47,264 nt of DNA from an uncultured Ignavibacterium sp. (lineage in GTDB: Bacteria; Bacteroidota; Ignavibacteria; Ignavibacteriales; Ignavibacteriaceae), in contig CALEBT010000067.1 in NCBI GenBank assembly GCA_937942875.1, positions 1 through 47,264 of the forward strand, in the 5' to 3' direction. Below, one piece after another: positions 1-8,912 of this stretch (its first letter is position 1; every line of letters begins with the position of its first letter). The translations under genes were made by a program, and so were the position numbers. Under the pieces are notes generated by a model. The model was given only the letters and a program-made list of their open reading frames with translations. It was not told where the DNA came from and made no database searches.

Positions 1-1
1 A

Positions 2-537
2 GATGTAAATCATCTTCATAGCGATGAAGCATTTCAGGAAATGCTCAAAGAGATGAAACTACCGAGCAGCGATGCAATTGGTGATTGGCTAAGAAGAGTA
101 GGCAGTAAAGAAACAGAAAAACAGCTTTGGTTGGTTATGCAGTCAATACTGGAAGCAGTTGATAAACCAGGCAACATTTTAGATATAGATGCAACTATCA
201 TTGAATCAAAGAAAGAAGATGCTCAAAAAACTTACAAAGGTAACTATGGCTATCAGCCGTTGCTTGGAATAATATCAGAAAATTCTATGGTAGTAGGGAG
301 TGATTTCAGAGAAGGCAACATCTCGCCGCAGAGTGGGTTGGTTGAGTTTATAGAAAGCTGTCGGAGAAATTATCCACAGCAGATAAGATAACTATCGGCT
401 GCTAAAATTTAGTTTATCACGAAAGATACATCATCATTCAGAGTGACGCACCAATAAAAAACATTCAGCTATTTACAGAGACATGTTACAGACTGCATTT
501 AGCTCCGCTTCCTTCCTGCCTGGCGGCAGACAAGTAA
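2..537 (+). pseudogene. IS1380-type transposase remnant, 5' cut by window, internally deleted
   Basis: The frame is open from the left edge to a stop at 389-391. It reads the DDE-transposase signature 'DIDATIIESKK' followed by 'TYKGNYGYQPLLGI', which I recognise from IS1380-family transposases. The stop falls after 'RRNYPQQIR', where a full-length protein should continue for a couple of hundred residues. Just downstream the same frame gives 'LSAAKI', and a second frame (406-537) gives 'NLVYHERYIIIQ', which resembles the C-terminal segment of the same family (pattern AK-VxHxRYxxxQ). So the middle of the gene appears deleted and the C-terminus frameshifted. No terminal inverted repeats could be recognised. 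Family assignment of the first part is fairly sure; assignment of the C-terminal scrap is an inference. It cannot be active. Confidence 0.75.
511..536. repeat. palindromic repeat word (CTGCC/GGCAG)
   Basis: CTGCC at 516-520 and GGCAG at 525-529 form an inverted repeat, flanked by CTTC on the left and ACAAGT on the right. The reverse complement begins ACTTGTCTGCC. A version split by an insertion is seen at 11371-11402. It lies at the end of the decayed transposase. Confidence 0.5.
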
Positions 538-583
538 GATTATAAAACTTAAACACGTTAGACCCTCAAAAAAAATAGCCTTA

Positions 584-853
584 TTAACTCACGGGGATTA
601 GTTTGTCCGACACAGCAGAATAAGTATAATATTTTATATCTACAGGACTCAAAATTCTAACTGAAGAGAAAAACTTGGAACATAAAGTAGATTCAATGAC
701 TAATATTATTTTGACAGAAAAAAATCTCTGATTTTGTGCTATATATATGATTTTAGGAAAGAACATAACTGGCACCGGATTAGGTTGAGCATACAAATTT
801 GTGATTAAAATAAAATTTATACTCACAAATTATACAATACAGAGTATTTTCAT
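584..853 (-). pseudogene. degenerate secreted-protein N-terminus
   Basis: Reading the minus strand from the ATG at 851-853 gives 'MKILCIV', an in-frame TAA at 830-832, then 'FVSINFILITNLYAQ', which together look like one Sec signal peptide with an AQ cleavage site. The frame continues for about 70 residues without recognisable domains and stops at 584. The simplest reading is a decayed gene for an exported protein whose signal peptide picked up a nonsense codon. A GTG-started 80-residue protein from 826 is the alternative. There is no homology I recognise, and the region sits beside a broken transposase. Confidence 0.3.
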
Positions 854-961
854 TTTTAGATTTTGAAAATGAAAAGCTAAGTAATTGAGCTATAATTTCT
901 CATAGATACTTTTCGATTGTGCTTTATTATCATCTTCTCCAATTATCATCTTCTCCAATAA

Positions 962-1321
962 TTAGTTAAGGTTTTGTTTATTTAAGTACGATGAATTAGT
1001 TGAGGAATTAACAACCCTATATAATGAGCTATGGGCAGGATGAGTAAGTCCATTTGAGTTGTAATTTCCATTTGAACGGGTTTGCTTGTTACTGGGATTA
1101 ATAACTGGATAATTTGAAAATCTGCCTACTGATGCATATTTACTTAGTCCATTTTGCGTAGATGTATTTTGCAAATAAATTTTATGCTGTACAGGAATAG
1201 TATAAATGTTTTCCGATTCTACTCTTTTGATTTTAGAATAAATCAATCCAACGAAAAGAAAGATTATTAAACTTGCAATAAGACCAAGCGAAAAAACAAT
1301 AATAATTGATTCTATGCTCAT
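962..1321 (-). CDS. small single-pass membrane protein, unknown
   Basis: A 119-residue protein of unknown function. Residues 5-30 form one strong hydrophobic helix ('IIIVFSLGLIASLIIFLFVGLIY') followed by a basic KIKR, so the long C-terminal part is probably cytoplasmic. That part is rich in Asn, Ser and Thr and low in complexity, ending 'SSTNSSYLNKQNLN'. The ATG has an AAGGA-like ribosome site about 7 bases upstream on the minus strand, which supports translation. It is isolated, with decayed DNA on both sides, so there is no functional context. Confidence 0.55.
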   Translation of the reverse strand: MSIESIIIVFSLGLIASLIIFLFVGLIYSKIKRVESENIYTIPVQHKIYLQNTSTQNGLSKYASVGRFSNYPVINPSNKQTRSNGNYNSNGLTHPAHSSLYRVVNSSTNSSYLNKQNLN

Positions 1322-1950
1322 AATTTTTCCTTATATTTATTTAAAAATTTTTTCAACAGCTCAATAAATATGAGATACTACTGTCAATCAATTCAGATGG
1401 TTTTAATAACTCTGCTTAGTTATTAAATATCTCTTATCCGATTAACTGTGCCCTTCTCTTTAATAATTTTTATGCACTAATGTTTTTCTTGCTTTACATT
1501 ACTATTTGGTAATTAAATAAAAAATCCGATGAGTACTCTTTCTTATGTTAAAGCCTCGTACTTTTATTTACATCCTTAAACTTTTATTAATCACGTCTAT
1601 ACTTTTCTTATTTACTCTACTATATTTTTAGAGTACTCTTGAACTTCATCTCTGCTTTAATCAGTCATCTAAATGACTTAGAATTTATAATTGTAAAGTG
1701 AGAGACCTTTGTTTGTTATATAAATTTATTTTTTCGCGCTATTCTGTTCGTTTTATCTTCACTATTATTTAATTTATGACTCATTACAATTGATAAGCCA
1801 CTCAATAATGCTGTTTTCGGAAAGAATTCAAGGTTTAAAGAAATAAAAAGTGTTTTGATTCAATACACTTTTTTAAGATGAAACATTTATATGTGGAAAT
1901 GAATAAATGACAGTAAACATTATTAAGGGCAAAAGGCTGAACTAAAAATA

Positions 1951-1980
1951 TTGAATGTTGAATGTTAAATGATAAATGTT
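1951..1980. repeat. TTGAATG / AATGTT short tandem word
   Basis: Imperfect repeats of (T)TGAATGTT, TGAATGTT, AAATGATAAATGTT in 30 bases. No coding potential. One of several low-complexity words scattered between genes here. Confidence 0.4.
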
Positions 1981-2013
1981 TAGTTATTGATTTTGAAGAA
2001 TGGAAAGAGAATT

Positions 2014-2039
2014 TACCACAGAGGCACAGAGAAACAGAG
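2014..2039. repeat. ACCACAGAGGCACAGAG dispersed word
   Basis: The word ACCACAGAGGCACAGAG followed by AAACAGAG belongs to a type of short repeat that I recognise as common between genes in many environmental bacterial genomes. Only this copy is in the window. The function is unknown. Confidence 0.4.
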
Positions 2040-2099
2040 TTTTGAATTTTATACTAAAGGATTGTATTGTCTTTACCGATAATTATTTGTAAGTTTATG

Positions 2100-2112
2100 T
2101 AGATTAAATCTA
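2100..2112. promoter_or_regulatory. putative operator upstream of feoA
   Basis: TAGATT-A-AATCTA is a perfect 6-1-6 inverted repeat whose end is 19 bases before the feoA ATG. Fur-family regulators (Fur, PerR) bind 7-1-7 type inverted repeats, and the operon itself encodes a Fur-family protein, so an autoregulated iron box is plausible. The match to a specific consensus is weak, so this is inference. Confidence 0.3.
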
Positions 2113-2131
2113 AATAGTATGGAAAGATAAA

Positions 2132-2353
2132 ATGAAAAAAGCCAGCGAATTAAATTTTGGTGAAAAAGGAATTATAAAAGACATTATTACTTTGAACCCT
2201 TCATATAAAAGAATAATTGAAATTGGTTTTACACCAGGACAAGAAATACAACTTGTTAATACATCAATATTTAATGATCCTTTGACCTTTTCTTTAAGAG
2301 GTACTTTAATTGCTCTGAGAAAAAATCAAGCCGACTGCATAATATTAAATTGA
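2132..2353 (+). CDS. feoA: FeoA ferrous iron transport accessory protein
   Basis: A 73-residue SH3-like cytosolic protein that supports FeoB. The pattern 'IIKDI...YKRIIEIGFTPGQEIQLV' followed by 'PLTFSLRGTLIALRKNQADCIIL' is the typical FeoA fold, including the LxxxGFxPGxxI and GxxIALR elements. Its length is usual for the family. It lies 4 bases before feoB and is surely co-transcribed with it and with the Fur-family gene downstream. A perfect inverted repeat at 2100-2112 may be its operator. Confidence 0.9.
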   Translation: MKKASELNFGEKGIIKDIITLNPSYKRIIEIGFTPGQEIQLVNTSIFNDPLTFSLRGTLIALRKNQADCIILN

Positions 2354-2357
2354 ATCA

Positions 2358-4358
2358 ATGCCTGAAATTCCTTTAATAAATTTAGTAGGACCTCCTAATT
2401 CAGGAAAGACTACCCTTTTTAATATTTTCAGCGGTAAACACTTTAAAACTGTAAACTACCCTGGTTCGACTGTTGAATATTCATCAAGTGATTTCTTAGA
2501 TAAATTCAATATTAAAGCTAAAATACTTGACTCCCCAGGCTTGATTTCATTAAATGCAAATTCACCAGATGAAGAAGTTGCAGTTGAGTCATTATTTTAT
2601 CAGCCGAATAACGGAATACCTAATTTAATACTCGTAACAGCTGACGCCAGCCAGATAACCAGACATTTATTATTAACCAAACAAATAATAGAAGCAGGAT
2701 TTAAGGTTGTTTTAGTATTAACTATGATAGACATCCTGAACAGAAAAAATCTGAAAGTGAACACAAAACTACTTTCAGAAATTTTAGGGATTGATGTAGT
2801 TACTGTGAATGCAAGAACAGAAGAAGGAATAGATGATTTAATCAGAGTTATAAAAAAAAATCTCAGTGGGGCAAAAAGCACTCCTGAATATCAACGCTTG
2901 AATGAATTCAAGGAAAAAGAATATTTAATAAAAACTTATGAAGACATTGAAAAAATAGTAAATCAAGTTATTGAGCCGCTTAACCCTGATATTCAAAATG
3001 CTAATAGACAACTTAATATTCTCAATCCCCTTTTAAGAGAATCTACTCAAAAGCCGGATGCTTTAACATTAAAGATTGATAAAATTCTTTTACATAAATA
3101 CTTCGGTTTTATTTTCTTTCTAATAATGATGGGAGCAATTTTCACTTCAATATTCTGGTTAGCTGCTCCACTGATGGATTTAGTTGATACTCTCTTCTCT
3201 ATCCTTGCCAGTTATGCTTCTGAGACATTGGGAAACAATTGGTATTCAGATTTAATATCAGACGGAATAATCAGCGGAACCGGAGCGGTACTAATTTTTC
3301 TTCCACAAATTTTAATTCTGTTTTTAATACTTGGATTATTAGAAGATACAGGCTACCTTGCACGAGGAGCAATGTTAATTGATAAACCACTTTCGAAAAT
3401 CGGATTGAATGGTAAATCATTTGTTCCAATGCTCTCAGGATTTGCGTGCGCTATTCCGGCAATTTTATCCACAAGGACTATTTCTAACAGGCGTGAAAGA
3501 CTTTTAACAATCTTTATCATTCCTTTAATGAGCTGCAGTGCAAGACTACCTGTTTACGTTTTGCTCATTGCTTATTTAATACCATCTGATAGACCGTGGC
3601 TGGGGGGATTTATACTATCATTTGTTTATCTGGTAAGTATAATATTATCTGTAATAGTTGCATATGTGATTAATAAGTTTAATAAGAGTTTAATAAAAGA
3701 AAAAGATGATTCATCTTTCATTCTCGAATTACCAACATATAAACTTCCGAAATTAAGAGTAGTACTCAGGAATTCGTTTGAAAATTCAAAAGAATATATT
3801 CTAAGAGCAGGACCGATAATTTTAGTTTTATCACTTATTATTTGGTCACTCACTTATTTACCTAATAATGTTCCCGACTTTGATAAAACCGGTTTAACTG
3901 AAGATGAAATTGTTCAATTAGAAAAAGCGGAGAGAATTTCGAATTCTTATGCAGCAAAAATTGGGACATTTATCGAACCAATAATGCATCCTCTGGGATT
4001 AGACTGGCGAGTTGGAGTTTCACTAATTGCTGCGTTTGCTGCCCGTGAAGTATTTGTAAGTTCAATGGCTCTTATTTTTAAGGTAACGGATGATGAGAAT
4101 ATTCAAACCTCATTACTTACGGCTATGAGAAACGCCAAGGTTGAATCAACTGGGGAGCCTCTTTTCACAAAGGCAACTTCAATAGGATTGATATTCTTTT
4201 TTATTTTTGCCTTACAATGTATTTCAACACTTGCAGTTTCCAGAAAAGAAACCGGAAGTTGGAGAATTCCAATTTTACAATTAGTAATTTTTACATCCAC
4301 TGCTTACGTTTTTACTTTTATAATCGTAAATCTCTTAAAATCAATTGGAATCAATTAA
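2358..4358 (+). CDS. feoB: FeoB ferrous iron transporter
   Basis: A 666-residue inner-membrane Fe(II) permease with an N-terminal G domain. G1 is 'GPPNSGKTT' (about residues 11-19), G2 'NYPGSTVE' and G3 'DSPG'. The G4 position reads 'LTMID', with Thr where NxxD is expected. After a helical spacer (about 190-240) there are around ten membrane segments containing the FeoB Gate signatures 'GFACAIPAILSTR' and 'PLMSCSARLPVY'. 'FAAREVFVSSMA' is another conserved block. It is slightly shorter than many FeoB proteins but complete. It is translated right after feoA and 31 bases before a Fur-family gene. The non-standard G4 may relax guanine specificity (see findings). Confidence 0.95.
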   Translation: MPEIPLINLVGPPNSGKTTLFNIFSGKHFKTVNYPGSTVEYSSSDFLDKFNIKAKILDSPGLISLNANSPDEEVAVESLFYQPNNGIPNLILVTADASQITRHLLLTKQIIEAGFKVVLVLTMIDILNRKNLKVNTKLLSEILGIDVVTVNARTEEGIDDLIRVIKKNLSGAKSTPEYQRLNEFKEKEYLIKTYEDIEKIVNQVIEPLNPDIQNANRQLNILNPLLRESTQKPDALTLKIDKILLHKYFGFIFFLIMMGAIFTSIFWLAAPLMDLVDTLFSILASYASETLGNNWYSDLISDGIISGTGAVLIFLPQILILFLILGLLEDTGYLARGAMLIDKPLSKIGLNGKSFVPMLSGFACAIPAILSTRTISNRRERLLTIFIIPLMSCSARLPVYVLLIAYLIPSDRPWLGGFILSFVYLVSIILSVIVAYVINKFNKSLIKEKDDSSFILELPTYKLPKLRVVLRNSFENSKEYILRAGPIILVLSLIIWSLTYLPNNVPDFDKTGLTEDEIVQLEKAERISNSYAAKIGTFIEPIMHPLGLDWRVGVSLIAAFAAREVFVSSMALIFKVTDDENIQTSLLTAMRNAKVESTGEPLFTKATSIGLIFFFIFALQCISTLAVSRKETGSWRIPILQLVIFTSTAYVFTFIIVNLLKSIGIN

Positions 4359-4389
4359 ACTATTTTTTAGTTTTTAAAGAAGTCATAAA

Positions 4390-4851
4390 ATGAAAAACGA
4401 AAAAGCCGAAGAAATATTCAGAAAATTTTTGAAGGAAGGTAATAACAGAATTACCCCCGAAAGGTTTGAAGTTCTTGAATATGCTTTGGAATATGAGGGA
4501 CATTTCGGAGCTGATGATTTGTTTATCCTGATGAAAAGCTCAAAATCAAGAGTATCAAGAGCAACTGTGTATAATACATTAGAGCTTTTGGTTCAATGTG
4601 AATTGCTATCTAAGAGAAACTTTGGAGATAATATTAGCCGATATGAAAGTAATTTTAAAAGACAACAACATGATCATCTTATATGTGTTGAATGCGGAGA
4701 AATAGTTGAGTTTACTGACACCAGATTATTAAATATTCCGGAGAGTATTTGTAAAGATTTAGGGTTCGAATTAGATAGTTATTCGTTCAATATCTTTGCA
4801 CGTTGTAAAAACAGGAAAAACTGTAAAAAGCACAGCAATGAAAAAAAATAA
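4390..4851 (+). CDS. Fur-family metal-responsive repressor
   Basis: A 153-residue winged-helix regulator. The DNA-binding part holds 'NRITPERFEVLEYALE' and 'VSRATVYNTLELLVQCELL', the typical Fur recognition helix. The metal-binding part has 'HDHLICVECGEIVEF' with the first Cys pair, and a second pair spaced C-x5-C near 'ARCKNRKNCKKHS' instead of the usual CxxC. The position after feoAB suggests an iron sensor (Fur), but PerR or Zur roles cannot be excluded from sequence alone. It overlaps the next gene by 14 bases. Confidence 0.88.
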   Translation: MKNEKAEEIFRKFLKEGNNRITPERFEVLEYALEYEGHFGADDLFILMKSSKSRVSRATVYNTLELLVQCELLSKRNFGDNISRYESNFKRQQHDHLICVECGEIVEFTDTRLLNIPESICKDLGFELDSYSFNIFARCKNRKNCKKHSNEKK

Positions 4852-5545
4852 ATATCCATTAAGCTGGTCAAAAAATAATTTCTCAATAAAAATATTCTGC
4901 TCCATTCCGAATATCGCGACAGGAATATTACTGAAATCCGGAGATAATTATTCTGTTATTGATCCGGGTGATGGAATACTAAGAGATTTAACCAATGAAC
5001 TAAGTGTTGATAAAATAAAAAGTATTTCCGATGTTTTTATAACTCACGGACATCACGATCACGTGGGAGGGTTATGGTCATTGCTTACTTACTTGCGGGT
5101 GATGAATAAAAAAACATATCTTAAAATTCATTATCCAAAAGGTTGTACAGAAATTGAGCATATTTATAAAGCATTTTTGAAAGTGTACCAAAATTCACTT
5201 TCGTATATAATTGTCCTTAACTGTATAAATAGTAACAAAGTGATAAAATCAAAGAGTATGACTATAAAACCTTTTGAGGTTATTCATAAAGAATTGATTA
5301 ACAATAAAAAAAGACAAGTACCATCGCTTGGATTTAATTTCAGTTATAATAAAATGAAAATCTGCTATGGTGGAGACACAGCATATTGTGAAGCTTTGGT
5401 TAAGAATGCAACAAATGCAGATTTAGCAATAATAGAGGCAGGTCACGGAGATGATGAATCAGATGATATGCATATGTCATTTAAGGAAGCGACAACAATT
5501 GGGAAATTAGCAAAAGAATATTTTTTAGTTCACGTTCCAGAATAA
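4838..5545 (+). CDS. metallo-beta-lactamase-fold hydrolase
   Basis: A 235-residue MBL-fold protein. 'ITHGHHDHVGGL' is the HxHxDH dinuclear metal motif, 'GGDTAY' supplies the bridging Asp region, and 'DMHMSFKEA' probably provides the last His. The arrangement recalls RNase Z-like or small MBL hydrolases, but the C-terminus is short (ends 'FLVHVPE'), so the substrate is not predictable. I chose the ATG at 4838; an upstream ATG at 4796 would lie deep inside the Fur gene. The 14-base overlap with the Fur gene implies translational coupling. Confidence 0.75.
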   Translation: MKKNKYPLSWSKNNFSIKIFCSIPNIATGILLKSGDNYSVIDPGDGILRDLTNELSVDKIKSISDVFITHGHHDHVGGLWSLLTYLRVMNKKTYLKIHYPKGCTEIEHIYKAFLKVYQNSLSYIIVLNCINSNKVIKSKSMTIKPFEVIHKELINNKKRQVPSLGFNFSYNKMKICYGGDTAYCEALVKNATNADLAIIEAGHGDDESDDMHMSFKEATTIGKLAKEYFLVHVPE

Positions 5546-5558
5546 ATCAGGAGAAAAA

Positions 5559-6614
5559 ATGAAAAAATTTTTAGTATTTATTTTGTTTACAACACTTGCT
5601 CTAAGCTTTGCACAAGAGAAATATCTGATGGAAGGCGAAAAGAGATTCAAAAACATTAAAATGCTAACAGAGGATGGTGAAAATGCAGAAGCATATTTTT
5701 CATTCGACGGCACTAAAATAATTTATCAAGCCACAGTCGGTGATTTGGAATGCGATCAGATATTTACGATGAATCTTGATGGAAGTAACAAGCAAATGGT
5801 TTCTACCGGAAAAGGAAGAACTACCTGTGCTTATTTTTATCCTGATGGTGATAAAATTCTTTATGCTTCAACACATCATTTTAATAATGATTGTCCGCCA
5901 CCTCCAGACAGATCAAAAGGTTATGTGTGGAAATTATATGATGAGTTTGATATTTTTATGGCTAATAGTGATGGCACAGGATTAGTCCAATTAACAAGCT
6001 CAGGCAAATATGATGCAGAAGCGACTATTTCACCAAAAGGAGATAAAATCGTTTTCACATCTACGCGTGACGGCGACCCAGAATTGTATTTGATGAATCT
6101 TGATGGCAGTGAACAAACAAGACTAACTTTTGAAAAAGGATATGATGGTGGCGCGTTTTTCTCCGCTGACGGAAACAAAATAGTATTTAGAGCAAGTCGC
6201 CCAAAGACCGAAAAAGAATTAGAAGATTACAATGAATTAGTTAATGAAGGATTGGTTAGACCAACCAATTTAGAAATTTTTGTAATGGATGCAGACGGGA
6301 AAAATATGAAACAAGTAACTGATTTGAAGGCAGCAAGCTTTGCTCCTTTTTTTCATCCAGATGGGGAAAGAATAATTTTCTCATCAAATTATGGAAGTAA
6401 AGATCGCAGAGAATTCAATTTATTTATTATTAATATTGATGGTTCAGGTTTAGAACAAGTTACATTTAATCCTTCATTTGATGGATTCCCAATGTTTTCT
6501 CCTGATGGTAAGTATTTAATTTTTGGCTCAAACAGGTTTAACAAGAATCCGAATGATACAAATATTTTTATTGCAGAGTGGATTGATGATATAAATCAAG
6601 AGGAGGGAAATTAA
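5559..6614 (+). CDS. TolB-like WD40/PD40 beta-propeller, exported
   Basis: A 351-residue protein starting with a signal peptide 'MKKFLVFILFTTLALSFAQ'. It contains repeated units of the form SPDGxKIxFxSxRxGxxxIFxMNxDGS, for example 'ISPKGDKIVFTSTRDGDPELY' split over 6030-6090 and 'FHPDGERIIFSSNYG'. These are the PD40/TolB propeller repeats. The protein probably acts in the periplasm or outside the cell as a binding propeller; no catalytic domain is seen. It sits 3 bases before an M28 peptidase, so the two may handle the same peptides. Confidence 0.85.
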   Translation: MKKFLVFILFTTLALSFAQEKYLMEGEKRFKNIKMLTEDGENAEAYFSFDGTKIIYQATVGDLECDQIFTMNLDGSNKQMVSTGKGRTTCAYFYPDGDKILYASTHHFNNDCPPPPDRSKGYVWKLYDEFDIFMANSDGTGLVQLTSSGKYDAEATISPKGDKIVFTSTRDGDPELYLMNLDGSEQTRLTFEKGYDGGAFFSADGNKIVFRASRPKTEKELEDYNELVNEGLVRPTNLEIFVMDADGKNMKQVTDLKAASFAPFFHPDGERIIFSSNYGSKDRREFNLFIINIDGSGLEQVTFNPSFDGFPMFSPDGKYLIFGSNRFNKNPNDTNIFIAEWIDDINQEEGN

Positions 6615-6617
6615 AAA

Positions 6618-8426
6618 ATGAAAAACTTCATCAGAATATCTCTATTTAATACAAAATTATTATTTGTCTTATTAGCTTTTTCTTTTTTCAACTTCACATT
6701 CTCTCAATCAGTCGATTCTCCGGAAATAACAAGTAAAGAGATTTATGAACACATAAAATTTCTTGCATCCGATGAGCTTGAAGGAAGAATGACAGGAAGT
6801 GAACAAATCAGAAAAGCTGCTGACTATATTAAAAAAGAATTTGAAAAAGCAGGATTACAGCCTGTATTCAATGGCAGTTATTTTCAGGAATTTCCTTTCA
6901 TTTCAAAATTAGAATTGGGAGATAATCAGTTGAGTTTTTCAGGAAGACAAATTAATTCGGTTGTTGTCCAAGAAGATTTTATTCCAATCTCTTTTACAGA
7001 CAATGTTTCTGTTGAAGGAGATTTAGTTTTTGCCGGCTTCGGTATTTCATCTTCCGAATTAAATTATGACGATTATTCCAATATTGATGTAAAAGATAAA
7101 ATAGTTATAGTGTTCAGGAATAATCCAGAAATGAATGATCCAAATTCAAAGTTCAATCGTTTGGCAAGTTTCAGAATAAAAACAACTGTTGCCAGAGATA
7201 AAGGAGCTAAAGGAATTATCTTTGTTAATACATCTGATAAAAAAGATGATGATAATCTGGTTAATCTTCGATACGATGGAGCAGGAAAAGTGAAAGATAT
7301 AGCAGCAGTTCAGGTAAAAAGAAGTGTAATTGAAAATCTTTTATCGTCCCACGGAAAATCACTTGATGAATTAGAAAAGCAAATCACTGAGACCAAACAA
7401 CCGGCTTCATTTCTAATTGATGGTATGAAAGTTAAGATACAATCATCTGTTAATGAAATTGAATCGAAGTGTATAAATGTTGGTGGAATATTAAAAGGAA
7501 ATGATCCCAAACTATCAAATGAATATTTTGTTTTTGGTGCTCACTTTGACCATTTAGGCTGGGGAAACAGTAATTCACTCTATCAGGGAGAACCTCAGAT
7601 TCATAATGGTGCTGATGATAATGCCTCCGGAACCACAGGATTATTAGAGCTGTCTGAAAAATTTGCTTCAATAAAGGATAACTTAAAACGAAGCATTATT
7701 TTCTTTGCATTTTCCGGAGAAGAAATGGGACTTTTAGGTTCAAATTACTTAGTCAATAACTTCCCTGTTCCAATTGAAAATGTAGTTTCTATGTTCAATA
7801 TGGATATGATTGGCAGATTGAAAGAAAACAGTTTAATGGTTTATGGTACCGGAACATCTTCGCATTGGAAAGATATCTTAAACGAAAAAAATAAATATGA
7901 TTTCAAATTGACTTTTAATGATGAAGGTTTTGGACCAAGTGATCATTCTTCTTTCTATGGCAAAAAAATCCCGGTATTATTTTTCTTCACAGGAACTCAT
8001 TCTGATTACCACAGACCAAGTGATGATTTTGATAAAATCAATTCTGAAGGTCAGGAAAAAGTCTTAAAATATATTTTTGATGTATCAGAACAAGTTATAA
8101 ACAAAGAAGAAAAGCCTGATTACATTGCAGTTGAAAGAAAAGATACTGGCAGAATGAATGCTCCAAGAGTTTGGATTGGAACAATACCAGATTTTGCAGG
8201 TGAAGTAGCTGGCTACAAATTATCAGGAGTTTCTGAAGGCAGTCCCGCTGCTTTAGCAGGTTTGAAAGGCGGAGATGTGATTATAAAGTTTGGAGAGAAT
8301 AAAATTTCTAATCTTTATGACTTTACTTATGCTATCGGAAATTATAAACCGGGAGACAAAGTAAAAGTTATTGTAAAAAGAGGCGAAGAAGAAAAAGAAT
8401 TTGAGCTTGAACTGAAAGCAAGATAA
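6618..8426 (+). CDS. M28-family aminopeptidase with PA and PDZ domains
   Basis: A 602-residue exported zinc peptidase. A signal peptide (about 1-30, ending near 'TFSQ') is followed by a protease-associated domain (about 130-220), the M28 catalytic core and a C-terminal PDZ domain (about 510-600, 'GVSEGSPAALAGLKGGDVI'). Zinc ligands are visible: 'GAHFDHLGWG', 'GADDNASGT', 'SGEEMGLLGS', 'MFNMDMIGR' and 'THSDYHRPSDD'. All metal and catalytic residues of the family seem present. It probably trims peptides outside the cytoplasm. The stop abuts the next start. Confidence 0.92.
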   Translation: MKNFIRISLFNTKLLFVLLAFSFFNFTFSQSVDSPEITSKEIYEHIKFLASDELEGRMTGSEQIRKAADYIKKEFEKAGLQPVFNGSYFQEFPFISKLELGDNQLSFSGRQINSVVVQEDFIPISFTDNVSVEGDLVFAGFGISSSELNYDDYSNIDVKDKIVIVFRNNPEMNDPNSKFNRLASFRIKTTVARDKGAKGIIFVNTSDKKDDDNLVNLRYDGAGKVKDIAAVQVKRSVIENLLSSHGKSLDELEKQITETKQPASFLIDGMKVKIQSSVNEIESKCINVGGILKGNDPKLSNEYFVFGAHFDHLGWGNSNSLYQGEPQIHNGADDNASGTTGLLELSEKFASIKDNLKRSIIFFAFSGEEMGLLGSNYLVNNFPVPIENVVSMFNMDMIGRLKENSLMVYGTGTSSHWKDILNEKNKYDFKLTFNDEGFGPSDHSSFYGKKIPVLFFFTGTHSDYHRPSDDFDKINSEGQEKVLKYIFDVSEQVINKEEKPDYIAVERKDTGRMNAPRVWIGTIPDFAGEVAGYKLSGVSEGSPAALAGLKGGDVIIKFGENKISNLYDFTYAIGNYKPGDKVKVIVKRGEEEKEFELELKAR

Positions 8427-8912
8427 ATGACAAAAGTATTGTTTGTTTGTATGGGAAATATATGCCGTTCCCCCGCTGCTGAAGGCGTTCTAAAAAAACT
8501 TTTGATCGATAAAAATTTATCGAAGGATTTTTATGTTGACTCAGCCGGAATAATTGATTACCATAAAGGCGAGCAACCTGATTACAGAATGGTTTCAGTT
8601 ATGGAGAACAGAGGTTATTATGCAAATCATTCTGCAAGGCAAATTAACCTTAAAGATTTTGAGATTTTTGATTACATCCTCGCAGTTGATGATTATATAT
8701 TCAAAGAATTAAATAAGTATCCTGTTGACACTAACCTAAAGAAAAAAATATTAAAACTTGCTGATTTTCTAAAAGATCACAATGAGAGCGAAATAGCTGA
8801 CCCATATTACGGAAACAAAGAAGATTTTGAATACTGTCTCGATTTAATTGAAGATTCTGTTCAGGGGTTTTTCATTGATAAGTTAAGAAAAAATGAGCAG
8901 CAAAATTTATAG
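8427..8912 (+). CDS. low-molecular-weight protein-tyrosine phosphatase family
   Basis: A 161-residue cytosolic phosphatase with the N-terminal P-loop 'VCMGNICRSP' (nucleophile Cys8, Arg14) and the distal general-acid motif 'ADPYYG' near residue 132. Both are needed for catalysis in this family. The length is normal. The ATG follows the M28 stop directly, and the gene overlaps the next start by 20 bases, so the three are one transcript. It could be a protein-tyrosine phosphatase or an arsenate-reductase-like member; there is no exopolysaccharide kinase next to it. Confidence 0.9.
   Translation: MTKVLFVCMGNICRSPAAEGVLKKLLIDKNLSKDFYVDSAGIIDYHKGEQPDYRMVSVMENRGYYANHSARQINLKDFEIFDYILAVDDYIFKELNKYPVDTNLKKKILKLADFLKDHNESEIADPYYGNKEDFEYCLDLIEDSVQGFFIDKLRKNEQQNL

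Larger units (their letters stand above)
1322..2131. other. long AT-rich intergenic region before feoA
   Basis: No credible gene was found on either strand. It holds a direct repeat GAGTACTCTT at 1531-1540 and 1631-1640, a run of CTTTTAT/CTTTTCT words spaced about 20-21 bases apart (1561, 1581, 1602), and the repeat words listed at 1951-1980 and 2014-2039. The feoA promoter must lie at its right end. Confidence 0.5.
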
